Shown here: positions 37,471 through 49,789 of the stretch, piece by piece | How the letters are laid out: the number at the start of each line of letters is the position of its first letter | Numbering within the stretch: the stretch's first letter is position 1 | Source: Sindora glabra | Lineage: Eukaryota > Streptophyta > Magnoliopsida > Fabales > Fabaceae | Assembly: GCA_020226215.1 (NCBI GenBank) | Contig: CM035232.1 | Coordinates: 17,024,316 to 17,088,315, forward strand | Direction: 5' to 3' | DNA length: 64,000 nucleotides | The notes under the pieces: generated by a model | What the model was told of the DNA's origin: nothing | The model's input: the letters and a program-made list of their open reading frames with translations, nothing else | Databases searched by the model: none | Program-made: the position numbers and the translations under genes

Positions 37471-39540
37471 AGAATAGGTTCTTTAATCTCTCATTTACTT
37501 TCTGTAGGTGACTTATTATTGTTTGTAAAAGCTTCTCTTAACTAGATTGATTGTGTAACATAATGCTTGAAGCTCTTTTGTCAAGTTTTTAGACAATAGA
37601 TAAACAATACAAGGTCAAAGATTTTGTTCTCAAAGAATGTTTCATAATAGCTGGTAGAAGAAATCTCGAATAGATATAGTATTAGCTAAGCTATAAATTT
37701 AGGAAGATATTTAGGTATTTAACTCATATATAAAGGCATTATGAAAAGCAAATATGAAGGGATGATAAATAAAATCAGAGCTAAATTAGAAACATGGCAA
37801 GTAAAAACACTTTCAATAGTAAGAAGAATAACATTAGCTACTTTTGTGCTTTCTTTAATTCCTTTTTACTATATACAAGTTGAGAAACTACCTAAATATC
37901 AATTAAGAAAGCCTATACTATTAATTAAAAAAATTGTATGTTAACCAAGGTGGTTAGGTGGGTTAGGTTTTCCAAGGATGGAAAGCATGAATAAGGCATG
38001 TTTAATGAAACTTTGCTACAAAATAATCATTGGAGATCAATCACTTTGGATATTTATTCTACAAGGTAAATATGGTTCTAATAGTGTGTGGCTAAGGGAT
38101 GTTGAAACTATCAATAATGATTCAAGCTTTTGGAACGACCTATTTAGTGTTTAGCAATAGACTAATAGTTAACTAAGATGGTAGGTAAAGAGTAGCAATA
38201 TAGTGCATTTCTATTATGATATATAAACTAGCAAAGAAAAACCTTTACTCCACAATGCATTGAAACCAATTGATGATGATTGTAGATAAATGATAGTTTA
38301 GGAGTTTGTTACTTTTCATGATTGGAATTGTGATAGATTAAAAAAATGATTACTTACTAATATTATTACATCAATTCAACCAATAATGCCTTTTAAACCT
38401 AATATTGGTAAAAATAGGGTAGAGTAGAATAATAATAACAATGGGGAGTTTACTATAAAAAGTGCTTATTCTGTGCTGGTTCAACATACTTGGCAAAATC
38501 CTAATCTTTATTGGAAAGTAGATGCTACCAATTACTCAAAGGATTAGAATTTTCATATGGGAAGTTTTTCATGAAAGATTGTTCACTAATGTCATTACAA
38601 GTAGATAGGAAAGAGGTTTTAAATACTATTTTCTCTACCCAAAACTAAAGGAATTAGTTCTCCATGTTCTGAGAAACTATCTTTATGCTTAAGTAATGTG
38701 GAAAAGGTTAGCGAATCTAGAACACGTTATGCAATTCAATATGACTAATTTAAATGATTAGGTCTATTTGAACATAAAGAATAATCTTAGAATAGAAGTA
38801 GTTACTATTCTACACTTTAAGCAATTGGTTAGTGGTTTCTCTAGTTTTGGAAGAATAAATTAATCCATGATGAAGATGTTCAAAAGCCTAATCACCTTGA
38901 AAACAATGTTGTAGAGTATGTAAATGAGCTTAAGAATATCTTTAGTAAATCATAAGGAAAGGAAGCAAGATTATGGATTCTATTAATATAAAATGGCACT
39001 TTCACTTGAAAATTAGGTGGAGCATAATACAAATAGAGCAATAAATAACTTAGATGGAAAAGCTAGATCCAAAAGGCTATTTAGAGACATGTTTGGTAAT
39101 TAGATTTGAGGTTTTGTTAAACCTTTAAGCTAATATTCATTATATGTTGCAGAGTGTTGGGGAATAATTACTAGCCTACAAATAGCTTAGAGTACAGGTT
39201 GGAAAAAAAAAAACAATTGGAATGTGATTCAATAGTTATTTTTTTGTAAATATTAAAAGTTCTCTAATGTAGATACCTAACTCATTGCAAAAATTAAATC
39301 ATTGTTATAGCTATAATGGGAAGTCGAGATTTTTCACACCTTTGGAAAGGATAATGTTTGTGCTAATTGGTTAGCAAAACATAGTTTACCTTACCATTTT
39401 GAAATTCATATATTTTAACAAGCCCCTCTCTAGCTAAATTGTCTTTTTTTTTTTCTAATACTTCAGAGGTTTTAAGGCTGAATGTAAATGATTGTAGTTT
39501 AAGTTTTGTATAAACTTGGTCTTTGGCCCCTTTTATCACC
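37471..39540 (+). pseudogene. LINE ORF2 remnant, 3' half of RT, zf-RVT and RNase H
   Basis: It continues the element interrupted at 33605. SHLLSVGDLLLFVKAS corresponds to SHLxFADDLLLFxEAS, with the catalytic FADD altered to SVGD. At 37741-37944 an open piece has INKIRAKLETWQVKTLS, typical of the thumb region. Near 37960 GGLGFPRMESMNKACLMKLCYK and ILQGKYG match the conserved post-RT segment. Near 38560-38700 HERLFTNVITSR...ERGFKYY and VLHVLRNYLYA match the zf-RVT region, and weak RNase H-like sequence follows to about 39500. The reading has many stops. The element ends in TTTATCACCAATAAATAAA plus an (AT)n run, a plausible LINE 3' tail. Confidence 0.75.
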
Positions 39541-39549
39541 AATAAATAA

Positions 39550-39552
<3 letters not shown>

Positions 39553-39589
<37 letters not shown>
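39553..39589. repeat. (AT)n run at the LINE 3' end
   Basis: About 18 AT units follow an AATAAATAAATAC motif. Probably a simple-repeat tail generated with or after LINE insertion. Confidence 0.9.
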
Positions 39590-39591
<2 letters not shown>

Positions 39592-41845
39592 AATAAAAAT
39601 AATAATAAAATAAAAAATAATTAATAATAATGATAAAAAATGTAAAGATAAGATATAAATTAAAAACACATTATTACATATATAGTTGAGTTTTAATATT
39701 CATTATTTTATAACAAATTAACTCAAAAGTATACATGTGATGAGAGAATTAAAATATTAATGCATATATTTAATTAATATTAATTAAAATAATCCTATTT
39801 ACTAGTAAAATTATTTTAACTATGTATCTTGAATTATGAATAAATTAAGTTTTTATCCCTATAGTTTGATTTATTTTATAATTTTGTCTTTACACTTTAT
39901 AATTTTATAATTAAGTTCTAAATTTTAATTATTTATAATTAATTCTTTAACATAATTAATTTAAAATTTTCCATTTGTAACTATCCAATATCACATATAT
40001 TTATTAATTTCCACCTTTCAATCACAATATGAAATTTCAAATGTACAATGGTTAAGAATTTTTAATTCAAGTACCACCAATGTTCTATAAAAATTTTGTA
40101 CCTTTCTTTATATTTGAAGTTCAATTCCTACTGGTGATTTAAATATTCTTATTATTATAAAAGAAAATAGCAATACAACCGCAGTCATAGTTGTACAATT
40201 GTTCAGAAAATCAAATATTTAACTCCAATCATACAATTTTTTTGTTCTATTAGATTTGGTGTCATATAAATCTATTGAATATATTTCATATTTTTTATAA
40301 TTTATCTTGTTTATGAATATTATTAGTTCTTCATTGTCATGCTATGCATAATTTTTTAAAGAAAAAATATATAAATATATAATTATAAATTGAAACAAAC
40401 TGTTCACATATATTATTATTATTATTTTAATTGTTAAAAAGAATTTTACAATAGTACGAGGCATCTTATCTAAGCTAATTTGCATATAATAATAGCCCCT
40501 CCATATAGTTTACGTGTCGATAAATTACAAGTGGTATATATAATACACCAAATCAGCTGTATTCCACTTGCACGAACCTACAAATTGAAAAACAAAACGT
40601 AACATGCCTAGATCCCAAAAAGTGTTACAGTGAGATCAATAATTCAATACTTATGCCGAAAGAGGCTAAGATTGATTAGGATAGACAGATGTAAATATAG
40701 AAACTTCAAATAAAAATGGAAAAAGCCATATAGGTTGATGAAATCCAGCCTAGGATTATTCCAGACCCACCAATCACCATTGTCATCTATATCACACTGA
40801 AATGTCAATTAAAAAAGGAGGACTGACCGTGATGGTCCGTGCAGTAATATACCCTACAATTTAGAAATCCACGTCAGAGCGTCAACCCTCGACCGAACAA
40901 ACAGTCTTATTTTTAACATTATTTGGATAAAAATATGACACCACTCACTTATCTGCACCTGTTTTGAGACTCTCTCTCTTGCTTCTGTCTTATATCTCTT
41001 CATGTTCCTGGACTTTAACAAAGTTTTATGTCACATTTTCACAACATTTTCTGAAGGAAAATACCATAATTATAGAAAGTGAATTTTAAAATTAATTTTT
41101 GAATTTTTTATACTTATTGAATTGAATTTTATAAATTTATCACATCATCTTATATTTAACAAAAATATTTAATTAGAAATCTAATTTTAAATTAGTAGTT
41201 AAATAGTAGACTTACATCATTAGAATCCCTAATTTTCTTACCATCCAAAAATTCTATTTGTGCGTTATACACTTTCTTGGCTGTTCACATAATATAAGTT
41301 TGAATCAAATTGTTGTTACTAGTATAATTTGTTTCTCAATTTTCTTTTTGAAGTGAGCAAAATAGATCAGGAAAATGAGGGAGAGAACTCTTGTACTAAA
41401 AAATTCATCAGGAAAAAAAAAAATACTTCACTTTCATCATCGCGAATACACGCTTAGGGAAGAACTCTAATAACCACTTAATAACTACTAAGAAAGATCC
41501 CCATTTGTGATTGTAAATATCAAATATAAAAATATATAACGTGAATCGTGATTCAGCTCAGAGGGATTAAAAGTTGCGGAATCTGAAAGCTATGCATGAT
41601 AACATCTAATCCTTATTTTTCTTGTTTGAAGACAAACCAACAGGATCAAACTGGCCATCCTTGCATAAAGGCAAGCAAAACCAGATTGACTCAAATCGTG
41701 TCAATCGTCATACGTGCGAGAGCAAACCATAACATGAAGGATAACGTGTTGAAACAGCACTTTTCCTCTGCAATTCCAAGCACGTAACTGTCCGCAAATT
41801 ACAAAAATGTACAATGTGTACAGAAACTGGAAAGGAAAGGAAAAT
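39590..41845. other. Intergenic and 3' side of the small RING-H2 gene
   Basis: 39590-40490 is AT-rich. 40040-40135 resembles a decayed tRNA-derived SINE head, with ATGGTTAAGAAT (A-box-like) and GTTCAATTCCTAC (B-box-like). 40490-41030 has normal complexity but no recognisable frame. The part next to 41846 should hold the 3' untranslated region of the gene on the minus strand. Confidence 0.4.
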
Positions 41846-42692
41846 CTACTGGGAAATAATGGGCATTCTGCAACATGGACAGTGAGTGTTATTTAAAAGC
41901 CAAGGCTCCAAGCACCTCGAATGGAACCTATGAGCACAAGGAAGGTGCATCAGGGTCTCTCCAACCTTGAATGACTCCAAGCACACCGCACACTCTTCTT
42001 GCTCCGAGGCCTTCCAACTCAGTTTGGTCCAACTGAACTTCCTTGACCCACTTTTCTTTGCCTCTATCTGCAACTCTGCCAGGACGGTAGATTTTCCTTC
42101 CACACATTTTTGCTTCTCTTTGCTGTTTGGCCTGGAAATTAAATCAAACATTTCAATACAAATTAAGTAGAAAAATGAGAACTTTCTAGTATTAGATTCT
42201 TCTATCTTCTATAAAATTTGCTCTGTAGAAGCTTCAAAACCATGAAAGGAGGAAAAAAAAGAAGGAAAAATTCCTTCTTTTATTTGTACCTCTTGTTTTC
42301 TGATTTTCTCTGTGCTCTTAGTCTCTCATCCAATCTTTCTTTGGCTTCTCTGGCTGCTTCTACCAGCTTCTCGTCTGGGTATGCCTTGTTATATGCTATG
42401 CTCCTTTGCTGCTGGTATTTTAAACCAATGAAGAAAAATTAATACAATCCCAGAAACCAGAATAACAATATCATTTAAAAGCAGAGAGACTGAGATTTAA
42501 AGGAAGATGGATAAGGAGATTAACCAGCAAAGAGGATGAAGAATGAAGGGATTCAAATTTGCTAGCATACAAACAGAAAGAAGAGCGCCTTGTAGAATTA
42601 TGAGCCACGATGGACAGTGAATCAGAGCATCCTCCACTCTGATGGAACCTTCTCCTTCTAGCACATTCTACTCCAGGAAGCATTCCAGCCAT
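41846..42692 (-). CDS. RING-H2 zinc-finger protein, probable E3 ubiquitin ligase, 191 aa
   Basis: Exons in transcription order: 42692-42525, 42411-42290 and 42131-41846. Introns are GT-AG and phases agree, giving 191 codons and TAG. The RING-H2 is C-terminal, residues 144-184: CAVC, PCAHRFH, SRC and CPCC, that is C144-x2-C147-x14-C162-x-H164-x2-H167-x2-C170-x10-C181-x2-C184, all ligands present. Trp174 and the Pro after C181 sit where E2-binding residues usually are. The N-terminus MAGMLPGVECARRRRFHQSG is distinctive and, from memory, conserved in a plant RING family. Residues about 60-97 (AYPDEKLVEAAREAKERLDE) form a charged helix. No membrane segment, so probably soluble. The start is the first in-frame ATG after a GA/GT-rich leader. 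Substrate unknown. Confidence 0.87.
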
Positions 42693-42694
42693 TG

Positions 42695-42696
<2 letters not shown>

Positions 42697-42754
<58 letters not shown>
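42697..42754. repeat. Compound (CT)n-(CA)n microsatellite in the 5' leader
   Basis: About 16 CT units then about 13 CA units on the + strand. On the sense strand of the gene this reads (GT)n(GA)n, ending a few bases before ATG 42692. GA-rich leaders are a known feature of plant genes and can bind GAGA-type factors. Confidence 0.93.
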
Positions 42755-42758
<4 letters not shown>

Positions 42759-42854
42759 CCACTAGAGTTTTTGGGGAAAAAGAAAAATCTAAAATAAGTT
42801 GGATAAAAGAACTTGGACCTAGATACCTATAATATAGTTAGTTCAATACAGCTT

Positions 42855-42869
42855 GATATATATATATAA
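42855..42869 (-). promoter_or_regulatory. Candidate TATA box of the small RING-H2 gene
   Basis: TTATATATATATA on the minus strand lies about 165 bases upstream of the ATG. Transcription starting about 30 bases downstream would include the microsatellite in the leader. Confidence 0.4.
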
Positions 42870-43035
42870 GCTTAGAACCGAAAACAATGGTGTAAGGAAA
42901 TCCTCGGATGAAGAAAAAGAATGAGAATAAAGTGGTGGTTTTATTAACAGTTTTTTGGTTTCTGTCGAAAGCGAGATGGATATGCAAACAAAACGGAATA
43001 TGTAAGCGGTGGAGAAATTTGGTTGAAATAGTCAA

Positions 43036-45085
43036 ATCTATTCGTTAATTCACCTAAGTTAATTCTTCTATTAATTGTATACTAAAAATTTTTTTTGTAC
43101 ATATAAAATTAAAGGAAAATGCTGAATCAACCATTGAAAGTGACGAAAATAAGTTCCGAATTAATTGCGACTACTGATTTAAATATGAAAGTAATTCTCT
43201 CTTTGAATCAATGGTGAGTGAATTAATTTTACAAATTTTGGGATTTATTCATGCACATTTTTCCGTATATATAGTAATGCCCAAAACAAAACAAATTTTC
43301 ATGTGGAAAGTAATAACAATAGAATTAAATTATATAGAAATAAATTTATATCGAAGAAATCTGTATATAAATTCATTATGAAATGAATTAAATTCATGAT
43401 TTTCTTTAATAGATTGAAAGTGGGACTAAAGTTTATTTACAATTTTTGATTTTCATTGTTACAGCTTGACCATCCATTGCAGCCAGCAACAAACAAATAA
43501 AGTTTCAACTGCGTGAGTCAACAACTCCTTGGTCTTGACCATATCTCCCTCAAATGCGCTATATATTCATTTATTTTATTTTATTTTTATAGTTATAAAA
43601 GGATAATTTATTTTTTAATAATAAAAATGATAATTCATTTAATGTACACATATAAAATTTTTAATTTAAATTTTAAATATAATAAAAAAATTTAAAATAA
43701 TATCTGATATTACTATAAATATTGAATTAGGAAGTAATCCATTCAACATACGTAAAATAATGACTTCAGATGGAGGTGCTACTACACCTCTATAAGATGT
43801 GGGCTGGTTTATTTGTGTAAAAGGAAGTTTGTTTTGCTTCTTTCTTTCTTTCCCATTTTCTTAACTTTCTTTCTTCCTTTTTATTTTTATTTTTTATTTT
43901 TAACTTTCTTTCTTTCTTTCTTTAACGATAAAGACGTTACGCTAACTGTTAAGAATTAGAGATGGAACTTGTGGCTTGAGAACAAGATCAACATTCTTTT
44001 TAATCTACGTGGTTATATTATTTTTATGATAAATTATATGAAATTCTTCTAAGCTTTTTGTTACATGTAATTTATTCTTATATTATTCAAATATATTTTT
44101 ATTTATTTTTGCTTAATTAATGAAAAAAAGAACTACTCCGTTGAGTTTTCATTTGAAATTATAACAAAAAATTCACATCTGCAATAATTTCTCTTGAATA
44201 TGAAAAAAATTAATGTCCTAATTTTAAAAAGGTCTTAAACATTTTCTGTCCATCATATATCAATTACAAAATGATTTTTGAAATTATCATGTTAATTTAC
44301 CTTCTTCTAAAATTATTGATTTAAAAAAATCTTTAAATAATTTCTATTAATACCAATATTATTGGAAAAATAAATTTAATAACTGAAATTTTATTTTTTT
44401 ATTGGATTGATTGTTAGTTTGGATTAAATTGTATCTTTTTTTTGTTGGTTTCCTTGTAGTAATGCTTCATTTTTTTTTCTAATTACATAACCATTATTTC
44501 ACAACAATTTAAAAGCTATACAATGAAATACATAGTCAATTTTCATATTAAAAATTTTAACTAATGTAATCAATAATATACTTAAATTTGTTAGATGTTT
44601 GGAAGAAAAATTTGTACTCTTCAAACAATTAATTGATTTAGTTTTATATTTAGTCTATTTAAAAAAAATTTTGAGTCATAAAGCTCAAAGACATTATGAG
44701 ATTTTAATACATCATAATAATTAAAATCATAATTCATAACAATTATATAAGAAAAATAAGAGTCATTATTGTAGAAAAGTGAACATCACTATGGTAAAAC
44801 AGTATCCATGGGACACTTCCTAATAATTTAACTTTTAAATTATAGAATCTGGATACTAGTAAAATGAAATATATGTTTTACAATTCGATAAAATGAAATG
44901 CAGAATAACAATAGAATAATAATGATGGAGCAGGTATAAGAGAAAAATTTTATAAACGTGAAATATTCCATTAGAATATCAAATGGAAAGTTAACAGAGA
45001 GAGTTATTTGCATTATTAATTAAACAAAGGTAGCTAATAAGCAAATTTTAAAAATACAAGTGTAAATCACACATCAACAAATATC
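43036..45085. other. Intergenic, AT-rich
   Basis: No gene supported. A TTTC-rich region lies at 43838-43924, and there are short simple-sequence patches elsewhere. Confidence 0.45.
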
Positions 45086-45089
45086 TAAA

Positions 45090-45389
45090 TTTTATTTTGC
45101 ACAATAAATAAATAAATTTATAATTTATTAACTTAATTAATAAGTTAGTTTTTAGAAGTATTTTGCATACTAAATAGGTTAGCATATAACTTATTAACCA
45201 AATTAATAAATTATAAACTAATTTTTAAAGGTATTTTGCATACTAACTTATAAAAAAAAAGTTCTGATTTAATAAGATATCTTAAATAGTTTATATCTTA
45301 TAAACCATTAACTCTTTAAATTCTTTTAAATCTATCCTTATCTATTTCTATGTCATTTTGCAATTTTAATTAATTTAACAACTAATTTA
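45090..45389. mobile_element. MITE family B, partial copy
   Basis: It begins TTTTATTTTGCACAATAAAT and continues in AATAAGTTAG/TTATAAACTA words like the left end of the copy at 12528. An internal repeat of the TTTGCATACTAA motif occurs at about 45162 and 45237. It merges into the duplicated block that follows. Confidence 0.5.
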
Positions 45390-46360
45390 TGAAATACTTT
45401 TTACGTAATTAGTTAACTTATTAGTCATTCATTATCAATTATAAGTTATCAGATAATTTATTAGTTATTTACTAGTTTACTAACTACTTTATCAATTATT
45501 TATAATTAGTTAACTTATTGATTATTGATTATCAACTAATTTATCAGTTATTAATTAGCCTATTAACTACTTTATTAACTATTTGTGTGAAATAAAGTCA
45601 ATAAGTTACCTTGAGTAACTTATAACTTATAAGTTATTATTTTTTAATTTTTTAAAAGATATATTCTTATTCTTTTTATTAATTTATGATGTCATAAAAT
45701 ATAATTAATTTAATTTTAATAATAAAATAAAAATTGTATAAGTAAATATGTAAATTGATAAAATATAATTAATTAAATATTAAATATTAAATATTATATT
45801 TTTATTTTAAATATCTTAATTATGTTAATATAATTTAATTTTTAGATAAATATGAATTATTTAAATTTATATATCTATTCTTATTAATATATCATTTTTA
45901 TGATTTTAACTAATTCAACAATTAATTTTACAAAACAATGAAATGCTTCTTACACAATTAACTATTTTATTAATTATCAGTTATTAATTATAAATTATCA
46001 ATTATTAGTTAGATTATCAATTAGTAATTAATTTATCAGTTATTTATATGAAATAAAACATCATGATTCTATGTAATTTACCATTTTTTTTACCCCAGCC
46101 TTAAACGTGGATTTTTATGCCCAAGCATGACATTTTCGTTCCTTGAACGTGGGCTTTATCCTTTTTTTATTTTTTCAGTAACTTTGATTTGATCCCGAAG
46201 TTTTACATATTCATTCTTAACTTACAACCATTGTGTGATAATTTACCAAAATGCTACATATAATTTTATCCTTAAAATAAGATATGTATTAATTCGATCT
46301 TTAAAATTTTAAATTCAAGTAAAATTTTAGTGCATGTGAGAATCAAAATTTGTATCATTA

Positions 46361-46364
<4 letters not shown>
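45390..46364. repeat. Segmental duplication, block 1
   Basis: About 1 kb of AT-rich DNA that recurs at about 46425-48430. Shared landmarks in the same order are GAAATAAAGTCAATAAGTTAC (46681 in the other copy has the equivalent), TTTTAAATATCTTAATTAT, TTAGATAAATATGAATTATT and a unique stretch with AAACGTGGATTTT and GACATTTTCGTTCCTTGAAC (46101-46160). It ends at an (AT)n run. Confidence 0.8.

Positions 46365-46415
<51 letters not shown>
46365..46415. repeat. (AT)n microsatellite between the two blocks
   Basis: About 25 AT units separate block 1 from block 2. Confidence 0.95.
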
Positions 46416-46417
<2 letters not shown>

Positions 46418-46424
46418 ATTTTTA

Positions 46425-48430
46425 TTAATATATTTTTATAGTATTTTACTAATTTCAGTTAATTCAATGAATAAGTTAAGAAACACTTCTTATACAATCA
46501 ACTAACTTATTAGTTATTAATTATAAATTATCAGATGACTTATTAATTATTTCCTAGTTTATTAACTACTATATTAGTTACTTATAATTAATTAATTATC
46601 AATTATTAATTATTAGCTATAAGTTATTAGTTAATTTATTAGTTATTAATTAGTTTATTAACTATTTTATCTGCTACTTAGGTAAATTAAAAGTCAATAA
46701 GTTACTTTGAATAACTTACAAGTTACTACTTGTTTCAATTTTTTAAAGATATATCCTTTTCTTTTTATTAATTTATAATATTATAAAATATAATTAATTT
46801 AATTTCAATAATAAAATAAAAATTATGTAAGTAAATATGTAAATTGATAAAATATAATTGATTAAATATTAAATATTATATTTTTATTTTAAATATCTTA
46901 ATTATATTAATATAATTTGAGTTTCCATTTCAGGTAAGTAGCTAATAAGTTAGTTAATAATTAATAAGTTAGTTAGTAACTAATAAATTAATTAATAACT
47001 AATAGCTGATAGTTAATAATTGATAAGTTAATTGAAAGTATTTCACAAAATTATCTATTAAATTAGCTGAAACTACAAAATAAGTGTAAAAGGATATATT
47101 AATAAATATATATATATAATAAAAATCATATTTGTCCTAAAAATTAAATTATATTAATGCAATAATTAAGAAGTTTAAAATAAAAATATAATATTTAATA
47201 TTTAAATAATTATATTTTATAAACTTATATATTTATTTACTTACATAATTTTTATTTTATTATTTATTTATTTACATATATATTTGTATATATTTATAAT
47301 TTAAAATTAGGATATAATTATATTAAAATTAAATTAATTATATTTGATGAGAAAAATATTTAGATTTATATTATAAAAAATATAAATTATAAATTAATAA
47401 AAAAAGGATAAATTTAAAAAGAATTTGAAAAACTAATAACTTATAGGTTATAAGTTACTCTACATAATTTATTAAATTAGAACTTTTTTTTAAATAAGTT
47501 AGTGCAATAAATATTTCTAGAAATTAACTTACAATTTTTAGAGATTAACTTATAACTTATTAACAAGCTAATTTATTTATTGTGCAAAATGAAACTTTGA
47601 TCTTTAGATAAATATGAATTATTTAAATTTATATATATATATATGCTTTTATTAATATATCATCTTATAATTTTATTCAATTCAATAACAAATTTTATAA
47701 AATAATAAAAAACTTCTTACACAATTAGTTATTTTATTAACTATCAATTATTAATTATAAGTTATCAGTTATTAGATAATTTATCAATTACTTATGTGAA
47801 ATAGAATAGTATAATTTTATGTAATTTACCATTATTTTTACAATACCAGCCTTCTAACTTATTATGCGAAACAAAGCTTTAATTTTTAAATAAATATAAA
47901 TTATTTAAATGTATATATCTATTTTTATTAATATATTATTTTATAATTTCAGTTAATTCAATAACAAATTTTACAAAATAATAAAAAATTCTTACACAAT
48001 TAGTTATTTTATTAACAATCAATTATTAATTATAAGTTATCAGTTAGTAATTTATCAGTTATTTTCACGAAATATAATAATATGATTTTTTGTAATTTAC
48101 CATTATTTTTAAGATACCCAACATCAAACGTGGATTTTGATGCCCAAGGCATGACATTTTCGTTCCTTGAACGTGGGTTTTATCCCTTTTTCATTTTTTA
48201 ATAACTTTGATTTGACCCCGAAGTTTTATATATTTATTCTTAACTTAAAACTATTGTGTGATAATTTACCAAAATGCTACATATAATCTAAGACTAAAAT
48301 TCTATTTTAGTCTTTGAAGTATTGATTTAAATTAATTTTATCCCTAAAATAAAATATGCATTAATTTGATTTTTAAAATTTTAAATTCAAGTAAAATTTT
48401 AATTCATGAGAGGATCAAAATTTGTATTCG
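46425..48430. repeat. Segmental duplication, block 2, interrupted
   Basis: The second copy of the block at 45390-46364. It is broken at about 46918 by the MITE at 46919-47595 and resumes at 47596 with CTTTAGATAAATATGAATTA. The roughly 250 bp sub-unit starting TTAGATAAATATGAATT is present twice here (47602 and 47879) but once in block 1. The unique AACGTGGATTTTGATGCCCA stretch recurs at 48120-48300. Confidence 0.8.
46919..47595 (-). mobile_element. MITE family B, inverted copy
   Basis: Ends are GAGTTTCCATTTCAGG and, reverse-complemented on the other side, TCAAAGTTTCATTTTGCA, so imperfect inverted repeats. The interior is the reverse complement of the 12528-13310 element over most of its length. 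Comparison with block 1, which lacks it, shows the empty site. Length is about 677 bp. Confidence 0.7.
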
Positions 48431-48644
48431 TTTAGTCCTTATAAAGTAATAAATTTTTATTTGGGCATAAAATTTAATGAATCAAATTATCCGAGTCTTA
48501 CTTTAAAAACAAAATTGATATAAATTAAAGACTCTAATGACTAAAATAGGATTCTAATCTATAACTAAAATAAAATTCGAAATTAAATTTATTTTAAAGT
48601 AGAAGTAACAATTCATATTATTTGAGTAAACTTGTTTATTAAAC

Positions 48645-48880
48645 AAATTAGCTCATTTAAATTATTTAATAATTTTAATTAATAAATTTTATATTATAAA
48701 ATTATTTATTAAATTTAATTACTTATTATTCTTAATAAAATATATTTTTAATTATTAATAAAATATTATTTTTAAACTTTTATTATCATTTTATTAAAAT
48801 AAAATTTTATATCTTTACTATATATGCTTATTTATAATTTAATTATTAATTATTTTTAAATAATATTTTTAAAAATTTAA
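48645..48880 (-). repeat. Dispersed AT-rich repeat, copy 2 (inverted)
   Basis: Reverse complement of 28664-28898 over most of its length, with scattered differences. Confidence 0.5.
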
Positions 48881-49472
48881 GATAAATTCTCAAATTGGTT
48901 GATATGTCAATTTGAACTTGAATAAATATGTTATGTTTATGTCAGATTATCATATCATATTAAAAATTATCACTCCTCTTTTAAATATTTTATATCTATT
49001 AAATTAATCTTGTAAATTTATCTTATGATTTTATATTTATTGACATTACTTAATTTACATTTAAAATTCAATTTCAAAACTTATTTTTATTTTTTGAATA
49101 ATTTAATCACTTTTCCATTGCTATTATTATAATAATAAAAAGTTATTTGAAAATATATCTTTTTTTTAGTTGAGTCAAAATTTTATTAACCCTCAATTCT
49201 TTTAATCTTGCGTTTGAAATATAAAAAAAAAGCATTCAATTCATATGAAATTAAATTACGTATAAGAATAAAATTTAAATAGAATTTTTTAGATACTTAT
49301 TATAAAAATTTTTCATTTAAATTATAATATATGTATTAATTATTCTATTCAAAGAAAATAAACATAACAATCATGAAAATTTTTTGTGTACTTTAACTAT
49401 AATATGTATCCTTGCTCTCAACTAGTAAAAAGAAGGCAACTATAATTTTTAATACATTCAAAATTAAAATTT

Positions 49473-49756
49473 TGTCATAAAATTAATAAAATGAATACTT
49501 AATGATGTAAAAAAATTATAAGAGAGAGAAGAATATTTGATTCAATTATAGATAGAATGATTTATATAACTCATATTTATAGGACAAATTGATTAAACAT
49601 TACAATTTCATAATGATGATTCATAAGTAAAATTAAAACTTAATAATTGACTATAATAAGAATATAATATTTGATCTAATAATTGACTATAATTGGGAGT
49701 ATAACATCTGACCTATGGACATTTACATTTAATAAACTTAATAATTATTTATAACA
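49473..49756 (-). repeat. Copia 3' LTR
   Basis: 284 bp, similar along its length to 55209-55518, with many substitutions and a few indels. Very AT-rich. Confidence 0.85.
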
Positions 49757-49789
49757 CTCTCCCTTAGATGTCTATTATACAAGAAATAT

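Noticed and set aside
42218..42442. 74-codon plus-strand frame
   Set aside because: It is antisense to exon 2 of the small RING-H2 gene.
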